NCBI GenBank assembly: GCA_963795195.1
Contig: CAWCGU010000006.1
Coordinates: 2,294,001 to 2,358,000, forward strand
Direction of reading: 5' to 3'
Source: CAWCGU01 sp963795195
GTDB taxonomy: Bacteria > Actinomycetota > Thermoleophilia > Solirubrobacterales > 70-9
DNA: 64,000 nt
A program made the position numbers and the translations under genes. The notes under the pieces were generated by a model. The model searched no databases. It had not been told where the DNA came from and saw only the letters and a program-made list of their open reading frames with translations. Of the stretch, positions 18,209 to 27,289 are shown piece after piece (the first letter of the stretch is position 1; every line of letters starts with the position of its first letter).

Positions 18209-20449
18209 CTAGCGGACGACGCGGCGCTCGCACCGGCGCAGCACGTCGACGCGATCCGCGCGCACACGGTCCCTGCCCTTGCCACAGGCGATGATGTCGC
18301 GCTGGCCGTCCTGGGCAAAAATCCGGTCGTTGCCGGTCCCGCCCTTGATTCTGTCGGTGCCTGGGCCGCCCCTGAGCCGGTCGCGGCCGGAGTTGCCCCT
18401 GATGCAGTCGTTCCCGCGCAGGGCGCTGATCCGGTCGTTGCCCTTGCGACCGACGATGATCTCGCTGGACGCCGTTCCACGCAAGTTGTCGTTACGAGCC
18501 GTGCCGCGGATCCGGCCTCTGCACCGTCCCCTCGAGTCCGCCGAGCCCGACGTCCGCCGTGGGTCGTCGATCAGCAGCTCGATGTTGCGGTCCCTGGCCT
18601 GACCCTCGCCGCAGGCGGGCGTGCAGACCCGGGCGCCGACCTGCGTGTCGTTGTAGGAGATCGTTCGCGCCACGGAGGCGAGGTCGAGGGTGGACATCCC
18701 GGCAGCCGGGGTGCCGCTCGCGGGCGCGGTGGCGTCGCTGGCCTGATCGAGGATCGTCCCGAAGAGCGAGAGGGTTCCGTCGGCGTTGTCGAAGATCTCG
18801 AGCAGCCGTGACTGCTGCGGCCAGTCGGCCTCGGCGGCGACACGTACCGCCCAGAAGCCGCCGCTTCCGTCGCTGTCTGGATAGGGGGTCGCATCGTTGA
18901 CGTGGGAGTGACCGGCGACCCATGAGACGACATGTGGATAGCGGTGCAGGAGCTCGACCATGTCGTCCTCGGTGTGAACCGGACTCGAGCTGCGTGGATC
19001 GACGTCGCAACCGGGGTTGATGTCGTGCGCATGCGCGTCCATCGACGTGCAGGGGCCGGCGATTTCGTCCGATATGGGCGCCGTCAGGCTCATCGGCCCG
19101 TGATGGCTGAACAGGAACACGAGCTGGTCCTTGCGCGTGGCCGCCTCGAGTTCGCCCACCAGCCACTCGTACTGCGGATGGTCGATGTTGCCGTTGGCGG
19201 CGATTCCGACCAGCCCGCCGTCTGCAACGGTGTCGAGCCCGATGAACCGGAAGCCGGGTGCGGGGGTCCAGGCGTAGTAGCCGGCCGCGCCACCGGAGGC
19301 CGCTCGCTCCGCCTCGGAAACGTAGGTGAAGCCATGGCCCTCGGGGTCAGACCCCGAGCGGAATACGTCCATGTACTGCTTCTTGGAGACGAACTGCCGC
19401 AGCGGGTCCGGTGGGACGACCGCGAGGTTCTGAGGCTCGGTGGCGAGCATTCCGAGCAGCTCCAGTGGGTCAAGCGTCGCAAGTGCCCCTGAAAGCGTCG
19501 ACGTGTCGCCGATCGGCACCAACGGCTTGATGCAGCCGGTGGAGACCTGCTCGTAGCCGGCATTCGCCGCCGCGTTGCCCTGCACGAGGGCATCGTGGTT
19601 GCCGAAGACGACGTAGGAGGGGACATCGAGGCCGGAGGCATCAAAGGCCTGCTGGGCTCGATCCATCAGGCCCGGATACTCCGGGAAGTGGTTGAAGGCC
19701 CCGCGAGGATCATCGGGATCCCAGTAGGCCGCGATCGGGCCCTCCAGGTAGTCGTCGTAGTCCTGAACGCCGGTGTAGCCGTTTGCCTCGGAGCCGCCGG
19801 GAGCGAGTCCGGGGGGGCAGAGCGAATGCGAGTAGCCGGCCGGGTCGATGCCCGTGTTCGGGTCGAGCCGGCCACCCTCGAGCAGGGTTCGCACCCAGAG
19901 AGTTTCGTTCAGCTGCTGGCTGTCGGCGAGGTCACCGGTGCCAATCGTGAACTTCATCCGCGCGCGAGACCCGTCGCCACCCGCTACCGGACTCTGCTCG
20001 GCAAACGCGTTGACCTGCCGGATCATGGCCTCGTCGAGCTGAGGATTGAGCGCCTCCCAGGGCCTCCATGCGGCCTCGAACGGCGGTCCGACGACGTCTA
20101 CGAACTCGACGCGGGCCGGCGACTCCTCGTCGGCGAGCTGGAAGTCGGAGAGCTGGCCGAAATAGAGCAGCGAGCGGCGCCTGTCCGCACGGCCCTGCTT
20201 GGCGTTGCCGATGCCTTCCTCGCGGACCACGTACGGCTCGCCGGCGCCGAGCTGGAGGGTCCTGAAGCCGGCGTTCGGGGTCGGCAGGATGCGCTGCTCA
20301 ACGGTCGTGTGGCCGAAGGTGTCGGGGCGATTCGACTGCGCCGAAGTGGTCGCGGCGAAAAGGGTCAGGCACGCGAGCGAAACCGTGCCGAAGCACAGTG
20401 ACGCACGGCGCCGGCCGCGTCCGACGGCTGATCTGGTTCCCGTGAACAT
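18209..20449 (-). CDS. Secreted metallophosphoesterase with RTX-like tail
   Basis: A 746-residue protein with an N-terminal signal peptide (SLACLTLFAATTSAQS). It belongs to the calcineurin-like phosphoesterases, near the actinobacterial TIGR03767 group: LSDFQLAD (near residue 100, where most relatives of the superfamily have DxH), GNHD (near 282), FSHHGPMS and VAGHSHVND (near 510) supply the two-metal site. After residue 650 come RTX-like repeats (GRKGNDRI, ALRGNDCI, GGPGTDRI, GGTGNDRI) that probably bind calcium outside the cell. It is followed upstream on the same strand by two other exported phosphoesterases, suggesting a phosphate-acquisition group. Confidence 0.88.
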   Translation of the reverse strand: MFTGTRSAVGRGRRRASLCFGTVSLACLTLFAATTSAQSNRPDTFGHTTVEQRILPTPNAGFRTLQLGAGEPYVVREEGIGNAKQGRADRRRSLLYFGQLSDFQLADEESPARVEFVDVVGPPFEAAWRPWEALNPQLDEAMIRQVNAFAEQSPVAGGDGSRARMKFTIGTGDLADSQQLNETLWVRTLLEGGRLDPNTGIDPAGYSHSLCPPGLAPGGSEANGYTGVQDYDDYLEGPIAAYWDPDDPRGAFNHFPEYPGLMDRAQQAFDASGLDVPSYVVFGNHDALVQGNAAANAGYEQVSTGCIKPLVPIGDTSTLSGALATLDPLELLGMLATEPQNLAVVPPDPLRQFVSKKQYMDVFRSGSDPEGHGFTYVSEAERAASGGAAGYYAWTPAPGFRFIGLDTVADGGLVGIAANGNIDHPQYEWLVGELEAATRKDQLVFLFSHHGPMSLTAPISDEIAGPCTSMDAHAHDINPGCDVDPRSSSPVHTEDDMVELLHRYPHVVSWVAGHSHVNDATPYPDSDGSGGFWAVRVAAEADWPQQSRLLEIFDNADGTLSLFGTILDQASDATAPASGTPAAGMSTLDLASVARTISYNDTQVGARVCTPACGEGQARDRNIELLIDDPRRTSGSADSRGRCRGRIRGTARNDNLRGTASSEIIVGRKGNDRISALRGNDCIRGNSGRDRLRGGPGTDRIKGGTGNDRIFAQDGQRDIIACGKGRDRVRADRVDVLRRCERRVVR

Positions 20450-20521
20450 TCCTTACCCGGTGGCGACGGTAGCAGCGCAAGTACTTGGGATGCGCCGACA
20501 CGTCGGGGCTCAGACGCCCGC

Positions 20522-22300
20522 TCAGAACTGAACCAGCTTGACCCGCCAGGCGCTGGGAATTCCGCTGGCCGCGTAGGAGCGGATTCGAATCCTCGTTGCA
20601 CTGCGGCTCAGACTGCCGACTCTAAGGGAACCCCGCGCGCTCTTGCGAAGCAGAGGCTTCCAGCGGCCGCGAGCTCGCACCTGGAGGTCATAGACGCCTC
20701 CCTTCGGCGTCCACGAAAGAACTCCCCGCTTGGTGGCGGAGAGCTTCGCTCGATACGGGCGCGATGTCGCACGCAGCGCCTTTGGGTTGAACGCCTGGCT
20801 GAGGAAGCGCCCGCTCGAGTCAGCTGGGGGGAAGAGCCCGAACAAGCCCATCACCGTGGCGGCGACGTCGACGTTCTCGGCCTGCCGGGGGTTCTCAGCC
20901 GTGTCGTCGTAGTCCGGTGCGGCGGTTCCCGGGACGGTCCGCTGGCGGACCAGCGAGCCACCGCCGATCACGGCAAAGAAGTTGTCGCGGGTGCTGTTTG
21001 AGCCGTGGTGTCCCTGGGCGATGTTGCCGGTGCCGGTCGAGCTCGCGAACAGCTTCCCCGCTTCTGCGGTGACGAAGATGTCGCCGCTTCGCTCACCCGC
21101 GACGTGCCACTCCGGTCGCGCTGCGGCAACTGTGTTCGCCCGGCCGCCGTCGGCCGGGTTCGGCTTGCGATAGAGGGCGCCCGCGACGGCGGGCTCTGCG
21201 AGCAGGGAGGCGCGGATCTGCTTGAGCAGCGCGAAGCGATCAGGATCCTGGCGGTCGGCGAGGTAGATGTGTGCCGCCATGCCGTTGTCTCCCATGACAG
21301 CCTGAAAGCGGTTCTCGTCGACTCCGCCGTCCTCGATCACGCTCTCGAGATTGACCTTCGTCGGCGTCGTATCCATTGAGTGGTCGGAGAGCAGGATCAT
21401 CACAGTCCGCTCCCACTCGCCGAGCGACCGGAGCGTCGTCACCAGGCGTTCGATCTCGCGGTCGGCCATTCCGACGACCGCGTCGTAGACGAGGCCGCGA
21501 CCGAAGAGGTGGCCGGCCGAGTCGACCTGGTGCAGATTGACGAAGGTGAAGTCAGGTCGCACCGTCTCGCCTTCGACGGGAACGCCCGCTCTGACCGTTC
21601 GAATCACCTCGTCCATCACCGTGGCATCGTCGAGCCCGTAGCTGGTGATGGGGTTTGTCGGTACGGAGCCGCAGTATTCGTCGTCGTCCGGGCCTGAGGC
21701 GCATGGTGCCCAGAGATAATCGGCGTCGGGCCGGCTCCGGTCCACGTTCCGTCCCGCGAAGATGCGGCCGAGCTTCGGCTTCCCGAAGATCCCCGCCGTA
21801 GCCAGGTCATCAGGATTGCCCTGCCGCTTGATTGCCTCGTAGACCATCTCCGCCTGCGGGCAGTTGAGATTCTCGCCGCTCGTCGTCGTCGGCAGCGCCC
21901 GGCGATTCCTCTCGCCTGTCGCCGCGCAGGAGTCGCCGTTTTCCAGCGGCGCGTAGAGCGCGAACTCGTTGCCGGCGATCCCCGAGTCCCCGGCGTAGGC
22001 ACCGGTCATCATCGCAGTGTGGTTGGTGTTGGTCACCGACGGCACCACTGAGCGCGACTCGGGAAAGTAGGTCGCGTTCGCGCCCTGCCCGCTCAGCAGC
22101 GAGGAGATGAACGGAGCCTTGCCCGTGTCCACCGAGTCGCCGTCGAGGCCGTCGATGACGATTGCGAAAACGAGCGGCCGTTGTTGGTCAGGCGGGGAGG
22201 CGGCCTCGGTGTCTGCGCCTGCCAGCAAAACGCCTGCAGCGACGGCGATGACCCAAATCCCGAGGGCTGCCCCAAGCCCAGCGCGGGCCCGCCGATTCAT
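20522..22300 (-). CDS. Exported type I phosphodiesterase / alkaline phosphatase family protein
   Basis: A 592-residue protein with a signal anchor or signal peptide (GIWVIAVAAGVLLAGADTEA). Alkaline-phosphatase-superfamily motifs are VIDGLDGD (metal aspartate), the catalytic threonine region SVTNTNHTAMMTG near residue 90, VNLHQVDSAGHLFG, LLSDHSMD (near 305) and GHHGS (near 430). This matches the nucleotide pyrophosphatase/phosphodiesterase branch (PF01663 type). A basic beta-rich C-terminal domain of about 90 residues follows. The ATG overlaps the TGA of the upstream phospholipase-type gene by four bases, so the two are translationally coupled. Confidence 0.88.
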   Translation of the reverse strand: MNRRARAGLGAALGIWVIAVAAGVLLAGADTEAASPPDQQRPLVFAIVIDGLDGDSVDTGKAPFISSLLSGQGANATYFPESRSVVPSVTNTNHTAMMTGAYAGDSGIAGNEFALYAPLENGDSCAATGERNRRALPTTTSGENLNCPQAEMVYEAIKRQGNPDDLATAGIFGKPKLGRIFAGRNVDRSRPDADYLWAPCASGPDDDEYCGSVPTNPITSYGLDDATVMDEVIRTVRAGVPVEGETVRPDFTFVNLHQVDSAGHLFGRGLVYDAVVGMADREIERLVTTLRSLGEWERTVMILLSDHSMDTTPTKVNLESVIEDGGVDENRFQAVMGDNGMAAHIYLADRQDPDRFALLKQIRASLLAEPAVAGALYRKPNPADGGRANTVAAARPEWHVAGERSGDIFVTAEAGKLFASSTGTGNIAQGHHGSNSTRDNFFAVIGGGSLVRQRTVPGTAAPDYDDTAENPRQAENVDVAATVMGLFGLFPPADSSGRFLSQAFNPKALRATSRPYRAKLSATKRGVLSWTPKGGVYDLQVRARGRWKPLLRKSARGSLRVGSLSRSATRIRIRSYAASGIPSAWRVKLVQF

Positions 22301-23853
22301 CGCCTGGAGTCTGCCAGCGCTCGCCGGATTCGGTCCGGCTCGCGGAAGATGCGGTCAGGGGTCGCCGTGAGAAGTTCGGCGCCGACGCTCTCGAGATACC
22401 CGGACTCGATCAGCTCGCGCATTTCGCCGTGGGGAGCGGAGGTTCCGGCCGGCCGCGCCGCCTGAAATGGGCACGGGGTGGAGAGCACGCCTGCCGGGTC
22501 GCGGAGATCTGCGGGGGGATCGAAGTCCGTGGCGCCCCAGTTGAACGAGCGCCCGATGTTGGTCGCATAGCGATGCCGTTTGTTGAGGAACCCGAGGCCG
22601 AATCGGTAGGAGATCAGCTTCAGGATCGACTCGTGGGTCACCTGCATGTGGCTGACGCGCCCTCCTCGCGCGAACGGCGAGATCGCGACGCCAGGGACCC
22701 GAAAACCGGTCATCCCGAAGTTCTCACTGAGCTTGCGCGAGGCGCGCTCGTCGGGGACGAAGCGGGGCTCGACGTGATCGAAGAAGCCGCCCCACTCGTC
22801 GTAATCGATGAACATCGCCCCGCGCCGGTACTGCGGCGATTCGATGAAGGCGTGCGCGATGTCGGACATGAACGCCTGGCCGAGGCGGATATCGCCGTGC
22901 GGGTGCTCGTCGGCGGAAACTCCCTGCCCGCCGCCCCCATCCAGGAACGGCGGGTCGACGAAGCAGATGTTCGGGAGCGTGCCGAGGGCGGCATCGAGGT
23001 AGAAGTTGGCCACCGGGCTGGAGTTCGCGACGTGATCACGCCCGAAGACCGCTCCGAAGGGGAGGTCGGAGTAGTAGTAGCGAACGCTGAGGCCGCGATC
23101 GACGGCGAGGTCGAAGATCGTCTGCCACGGATACAGCCCTGTCCCGAGCCCGGGTGGGATGGCGTCCTGGGGATCGTCGTTGTTCTTGATCCCGCCTGAC
23201 TGCGCCGACCACTGGTACAGCCGGTTCGGCCAGGTCGAGGACATCAGCGACGTGAACCAGCGGTCGTAGAGCGTGAAGGCGTCGGCGACGTGAGGCAGAA
23301 AGGGAACGTCGTCGCGCAGGTAGTAACCGGCGGCGAACTCGTCGGACCCTGTCCCCTCGCGGTTGCCCATCACGAAGCCGTCCATCTGGCCGTGGTTCCA
23401 CTGGAAGCGCCCGCCTTTCCAGCTGTGATCGGGATCGCGGTACGCGCAACCCTGGTAGTCGGGGGTCAGGCGGAACGTCTGGACCGGGTTGCCCTCGGGA
23501 TCGGGATAGGAGAATCGGTTGCGCCCGTCGGCCCGTTCGTGCCAGCCGAAGTAGTGGTCGAAGGAGCGGTTCTCCATCATCAGCACGACGAAGGTGTCGA
23601 CAGGCATCTGACTCGGTGCCGGGAGCGGCCGCCGGCCCCGCCTCGCGGCCTCCGCGATCAGGCGATCCGCGGGCAACAGCGATGCCAGGGAAGCGGCGCC
23701 GGCGAGCGTCCCGGTCCGCGTCAAGAACTCGCGGCGGCGCAGCGTCCCCTCCGGGTCGTCGGCTTCAAGTTGTTCCACTACCGCCCGATCCGCGAGCTCC
23801 CCCGCCCGCAGATTCGAGGAGTGATCAGTCGGTCGTCCGATCACGGCAGCCAT
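22297..23853 (-). CDS. Tat-exported phospholipase C / acid phosphatase family phosphoesterase
   Basis: A 518-residue enzyme of the bacterial phosphoesterase family PF04185 (non-haemolytic phospholipase C and relatives). The N terminus carries a twin-arginine signal, RRREFLTRTG followed by AGAASLASLL, pointing to folded export by the Tat system. The metal and active-site blocks are MMENRSFDHYFG (near residue 92), SSTWPNRLYQW, DEHPHGDIRLGQ, IDYDEWGGFFDHV and the C-terminal HESILKLI. It is the first gene of a coupled pair with the type I phosphodiesterase. Substrates may be phospholipids or other phosphate diesters. Confidence 0.9.
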   Translation of the reverse strand: MAAVIGRPTDHSSNLRAGELADRAVVEQLEADDPEGTLRRREFLTRTGTLAGAASLASLLPADRLIAEAARRGRRPLPAPSQMPVDTFVVLMMENRSFDHYFGWHERADGRNRFSYPDPEGNPVQTFRLTPDYQGCAYRDPDHSWKGGRFQWNHGQMDGFVMGNREGTGSDEFAAGYYLRDDVPFLPHVADAFTLYDRWFTSLMSSTWPNRLYQWSAQSGGIKNNDDPQDAIPPGLGTGLYPWQTIFDLAVDRGLSVRYYYSDLPFGAVFGRDHVANSSPVANFYLDAALGTLPNICFVDPPFLDGGGGQGVSADEHPHGDIRLGQAFMSDIAHAFIESPQYRRGAMFIDYDEWGGFFDHVEPRFVPDERASRKLSENFGMTGFRVPGVAISPFARGGRVSHMQVTHESILKLISYRFGLGFLNKRHRYATNIGRSFNWGATDFDPPADLRDPAGVLSTPCPFQAARPAGTSAPHGEMRELIESGYLESVGAELLTATPDRIFREPDRIRRALADSRR

Positions 23854-23904
23854 CGTACGCCAGTCCCGGTTCTTCGTGTCGCAGTCTTGTCAACGGCGCG
23901 CTGG

Positions 23905-25473
23905 CTACAGCGGGATGTTGCCGTGCTTGCGCTTCGGCTGGTCGACCCGCTTGGTCTGAAGCATGTGCAAGGCGCGGATCAGCTTGGGCCGCGTCTCGTG
24001 GGGGACGATCACGTCGTCGATGTAGCCGCGCTCGGCCGCCGAGTAGGGGTTGGCGAAGTGCGCCTTGTAATCGTCGATCAGCTTCTGACGGCGCTCCTCG
24101 GGGGTGGGGGAGCCGGCGATGTCGCGCCGGTAGATGATGTTGACCGCGCCCTCGGGCCCCATCACGGCGACCTCGGCGGTCGGCCAGGCGACGTTGTAGT
24201 CGGCGAGCATGTGCTTTGAGTTCATGACGTCGTAGGCGCCGCCGTAGGCCTTGCGTGTGATCACGGTCAGCTTCGGCACCGTCGCCTCGGTGAACGCGTA
24301 GAGCAGCTTGGCGCCGTGGCGGATGATGCCGCCCCATTCCTGCTCGGTGCCCGGCAGGAATCCGGGAACGTCGGTCATCGTCAGGATCGGGACGTTGAAG
24401 GCGTCGCAGGTGCGTACGAATCGCGCGGCCTTCTCCGAGGACTCGATGTCGAGCACCCCGGCCAGGTGGGCGGGCTGGTTGCCGACGATCCCGACCGGGA
24501 ACCCGTCGAGCCGCGAAAAGCCGACGATGATGTTCTTGGCGTAGTGCTCGTGGACCTCGAAGAACTCGCCGTCGTCGACGATCAGCGAGATCACGTTGCG
24601 CATGTCGTAGGGCTTCTGGGGATCGTCGGGCACAATCGTGTCGAGCTCCATGTCCATCCGCTCGGGGTCGTCGTAGGGCTCGACCCGCGGCGGCGGCTCG
24701 AGGTTGTTCGACGGCAGGAAACCCATCAGGTAGCGGACGTCCTCGAGGCACGAATCCTCGTCCTCGGCCGCGAAGTGGGCGACGCCCGACTTCGAGTTGT
24801 GTGACATCGCCCCGCCGAGCTCCTCGAACTCGACCTCCTCACCGGTGACCGTCTTGATCACCTCTGGGCCGGTGATGAACATGTGCGAGGTTTCCTTGAC
24901 CATGAAGATGAAGTCCGTCATCGCCGGCGAATAGACAGCGCCACCCGCGCAGGGACCCATGATCAGGCTGATCTGGGGGATCACCCCGGAGCACATGACG
25001 TTGCGGACGAAAACGTCGCCGTAGGCGCCGAGGGAGACCACGCCCTCCTGGATGCGTGCGCCGCCGGAGTCGTTGATGCCGATGACCGGTGCCCCGACCT
25101 GGGCCGCGAGGTCCATCACCTTGCACATCTTCTCGGCCATCACCTCGCCGAGCGAGCCACCGAAAACCGTGAAGTCCTGCGAGAAGACGAAGACCGTGCG
25201 CCCGTCGATCTTGCCGTGGCCCGTGACGACGGCGTCCGCCCAGGGGCGGTGTTTCTGCATGTCGAATTCGTGAGTGCGGTGGCGTACGAAGGTGTCGAGT
25301 TCCTCGAAGCTGCCGGGATCAAGCAGCTTCTCGATCCGCTCGCGTGCTGTCATCTTGCCCTTGGCGTGCTGCTTTTCCACCGCCTCCTCGGACGCGGAGT
25401 GGATTGCCTGTTCGCGCAGCTCGCCCAGGTAAGCGAGCTTCTCTTCGTGTGTGACCGGGTTCTTCTCTCGCAT
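23905..25473 (-). CDS. pccB: Acyl-CoA (propionyl-CoA) carboxylase beta subunit
   Basis: A 522-residue carboxyltransferase of the usual length. It has both crotonase-like halves, with the acyl-CoA pocket INDSGGARIQEGV and the oxyanion turns in MGPCAGGAVYSPAM, and a C-terminal half with DVPGFLPG and AYGGAYDVMNSKH. The enzyme transfers carboxyl from biotin to propionyl-CoA (or acetyl-CoA), forming methylmalonyl-CoA. The methylmalonyl-CoA mutase large subunit at 27290 lies on the same strand 1.8 kb away, giving two steps of the same pathway. The biotin-carrying alpha subunit is not in the window. Substrate choice between acetyl- and propionyl-CoA is not settled by eye. Confidence 0.93.
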   Translation of the reverse strand: MREKNPVTHEEKLAYLGELREQAIHSASEEAVEKQHAKGKMTARERIEKLLDPGSFEELDTFVRHRTHEFDMQKHRPWADAVVTGHGKIDGRTVFVFSQDFTVFGGSLGEVMAEKMCKVMDLAAQVGAPVIGINDSGGARIQEGVVSLGAYGDVFVRNVMCSGVIPQISLIMGPCAGGAVYSPAMTDFIFMVKETSHMFITGPEVIKTVTGEEVEFEELGGAMSHNSKSGVAHFAAEDEDSCLEDVRYLMGFLPSNNLEPPPRVEPYDDPERMDMELDTIVPDDPQKPYDMRNVISLIVDDGEFFEVHEHYAKNIIVGFSRLDGFPVGIVGNQPAHLAGVLDIESSEKAARFVRTCDAFNVPILTMTDVPGFLPGTEQEWGGIIRHGAKLLYAFTEATVPKLTVITRKAYGGAYDVMNSKHMLADYNVAWPTAEVAVMGPEGAVNIIYRRDIAGSPTPEERRQKLIDDYKAHFANPYSAAERGYIDDVIVPHETRPKLIRALHMLQTKRVDQPKRKHGNIPL

Positions 25474-25529
25474 GTCGATTGCCGCCTTCCGGGCTTTCGC
25501 GTCCGGCGCCGAGCGCGGATTCTATGGCG

Positions 25530-26180
25530 CTATGCGCCCGTTGTTCGCTGAAGCACCGACCCGAGTGCCTCGACGGTCCCACGGTCGAGTTCGGTGCCGG
25601 TGCGGGCGCGCAGTTTTGCGATCGCGACGTTGCTCGGAGGCTGATCCGATCCAGACCCCGCGGCACGGCTCAGCTCGACGTCGAACGCGCAGGCCGCGCG
25701 AATGATCCGCGACTCGAGCGGGATCGCGCCGCCGAAGAGGCCATCCGGCAGTCCGCCGCCCTCGTAGCGCTCACGCGTGTGGCGCAGCCAGCCGCAGGCT
25801 TCAGACGGCAAGCCGGCCCCCTGGGCAAGCCTGAACCCGGCTTCGGCATGCGCGTCAAGCCGCCGCCGGCCTTCGTCGTCGAGATCCGTCTCGGGAACCG
25901 CCAGCAACCCGGCGGCGGCGTAGACCTTCCCGATGTCGTGAAGACGCGCGGTTTCGCGGATCGCCAGGCAGCGGTCTCTGTCGAGGCCGAGCTCAACGGC
26001 AATCGCCAAAGCCCAGGAGGACGTGGCGGCAGCGTGCTTCGGAGCACTCGGGAGTCGTTTGCCGAGCGCATCGAGCAGCGGTTCGCCGAGCCTGGCGACG
26101 TCGTCGGCGAGTGCGGGGCCGGCGGTTTCGGCCGGGTTAGCGTCCGAAGGGGCGGCGCTGGGGGGATCCGAGCTCATCAA
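25530..26180 (-). CDS. Degenerate HD-GYP domain protein
   Basis: A 216-residue protein with a disordered Pro/Ala-rich N terminus and one HD-GYP-like domain. The HD pair is in LHDIGKVY near residue 80. The second signature, normally HHE followed by DGTGYP and GLxGxxIP, appears as RHTRERYEGGGLPDGLFGG and AIPLESRIIRAACAFD, so the first His of the HH pair is Arg and GYP is GLP. HD-GYP enzymes hydrolyse cyclic di-GMP; these changes suggest altered activity or a purely sensing role. Its N terminus overlaps the upstream gene by 44 bases, so the true start may be further in. Confidence 0.8.
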   Translation of the reverse strand: MMSSDPPSAAPSDANPAETAGPALADDVARLGEPLLDALGKRLPSAPKHAAATSSWALAIAVELGLDRDRCLAIRETARLHDIGKVYAAAGLLAVPETDLDDEGRRRLDAHAEAGFRLAQGAGLPSEACGWLRHTRERYEGGGLPDGLFGGAIPLESRIIRAACAFDVELSRAAGSGSDQPPSNVAIAKLRARTGTELDRGTVEALGSVLQRTTGA

Positions 26181-26481
26181 GCAGCGTCTCGAGCATAGTC
26201 TCGGTGGGCTCGGCGTCGGTGCGGGCGCTGATCCTCACCGAGGTGCCGAAGCCCTTCTCGACGAGCTCGAGCTCCATCGCCAGCGGCGGCGCGGGGCCTG
26301 CCGTTCGCCAGCCGAGCTTGCGCTCGTGCTTGCGGAAGGTCACCCAGACGTCCGGCGGTTGCTCCTCGCCGAGCACCGAGGCCGCCCAGCGGCACATCAG
26401 CTCGTGGTCGTCGGCCAACTCCCAGAGCTCGGGCGGGGACTTGACCAGTGTCCGTTCGGCACGATTCTCCATGTCGCGCAT
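26137..26481 (-). CDS. Conserved hypothetical protein, possibly SRPBCC-like
   Basis: A protein of about 114 residues from the ATG at 26481 (a second ATG is at 26472, and a TTG upstream at 26520 is less likely). The sequence begins with RAERTLVKSPPELWELADD, the style in which START/SRPBCC proteins open (a strand followed by a helix containing PxELWxxxxD). The remainder alternates strands such as DVWVTFRKHERKLGW and AMELELVEKGFGTSVRISA. No catalytic residues are evident. It is coupled by overlap to the degenerate HD-GYP gene downstream, so the two may act together. Confidence 0.6.
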   Translation of the reverse strand: MRDMENRAERTLVKSPPELWELADDHELMCRWAASVLGEEQPPDVWVTFRKHERKLGWRTAGPAPPLAMELELVEKGFGTSVRISARTDAEPTETMLETLLDELGSPQRRPFGR

Positions 26482-26586
26482 TTCGGAGGCGACAGGCGTT
26501 CTCCTGCCCGCAGGGATCAAACCCCCCTTGCGTGGCAGGCACGCGCGATGTAAGGTCGCTTCTCAACGATCTGGGAGGGTCTGGCC

Positions 26587-27282
26587 ATGCAAGAGCGTTC
26601 ACAGGTGGATCGAAAGGTGGGAGCGGGCAGCGTGATCGTCGGCGCCGCGATTGCGGCCCTTGTGGTCGGCGGCGCGGCGGCGATCGCCGGATCGGGTGTG
26701 GAGCGCGCGCCGGTTGCGAGCGTCAAGACCCAGATCAAGAAGCTCTCCAAGAAGGTCGCCAAGGCGACCAAGAAGGCCAACCAGGCGCTCGAGGTGGCGG
26801 AGAGGACTTCGAAGTCCCAAGGCCCGCAGGGTCCTCAGGGGCTGCAGGGACAACAGGGACAGCAGGGCGAGCCTGGTTCGGCGGGTGCACCAGGCCTGAT
26901 CCCGATCTCCCGAGGCATTGATGCGGCGACAGTCAGCACGAGTTCAGCGGTTGTGGTCGATCTCGGCGGGCCCAGCGCAACGGTGACCGTCGGCCCGAGC
27001 GGAGGGTTCGTTCAGCTGATGGCAACGGCCGAGATCAACATCGGCGCCGATGCGGGCACGACCTGCACTGGGGTGATCTCGTCGGCGTCTCTCCTGGTCC
27101 CGTTCTTCGCGATCTCCCAGACGGGCACCGCGAACACGTTCGTGCGGACCGCGTCATCAACCCCGGCCGTGCGATTCCTGCCGCAGGGAGCTCACACATT
27201 CCGGTTCGACTACCAGCGCCAGGCCGGCACGAGCGCCTGTCAGTTCCGGGACCGGCAGCTCTTTGTCGCCTTGCTTCAGTGA
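26587..27282 (+). CDS. Collagen-like trimeric membrane-anchored surface protein
   Basis: A 231-residue protein with an N-terminal signal anchor (VIVGAAIAALVVGGAAAIAG), a lysine-rich coiled coil (IKKLSKKVAKATKKANQAL), a short collagen-like run of Gly-X-Y triplets with GPQ and GQQ repeats (about residues 79-102), and a C-terminal beta domain that resembles the C1q/TNF-like heads seen in bacterial collagens. Coiled coil plus collagen plus beta head implies a trimer standing on the membrane. GGGAGGG seven bases before the ATG is a strong ribosome binding site. Neighbours are unrelated metabolic genes on the other strand. Confidence 0.8.
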   Translation: MQERSQVDRKVGAGSVIVGAAIAALVVGGAAAIAGSGVERAPVASVKTQIKKLSKKVAKATKKANQALEVAERTSKSQGPQGPQGLQGQQGQQGEPGSAGAPGLIPISRGIDAATVSTSSAVVVDLGGPSATVTVGPSGGFVQLMATAEINIGADAGTTCTGVISSASLLVPFFAISQTGTANTFVRTASSTPAVRFLPQGAHTFRFDYQRQAGTSACQFRDRQLFVALLQ

Positions 27283-27289
27283 TCGCTGC

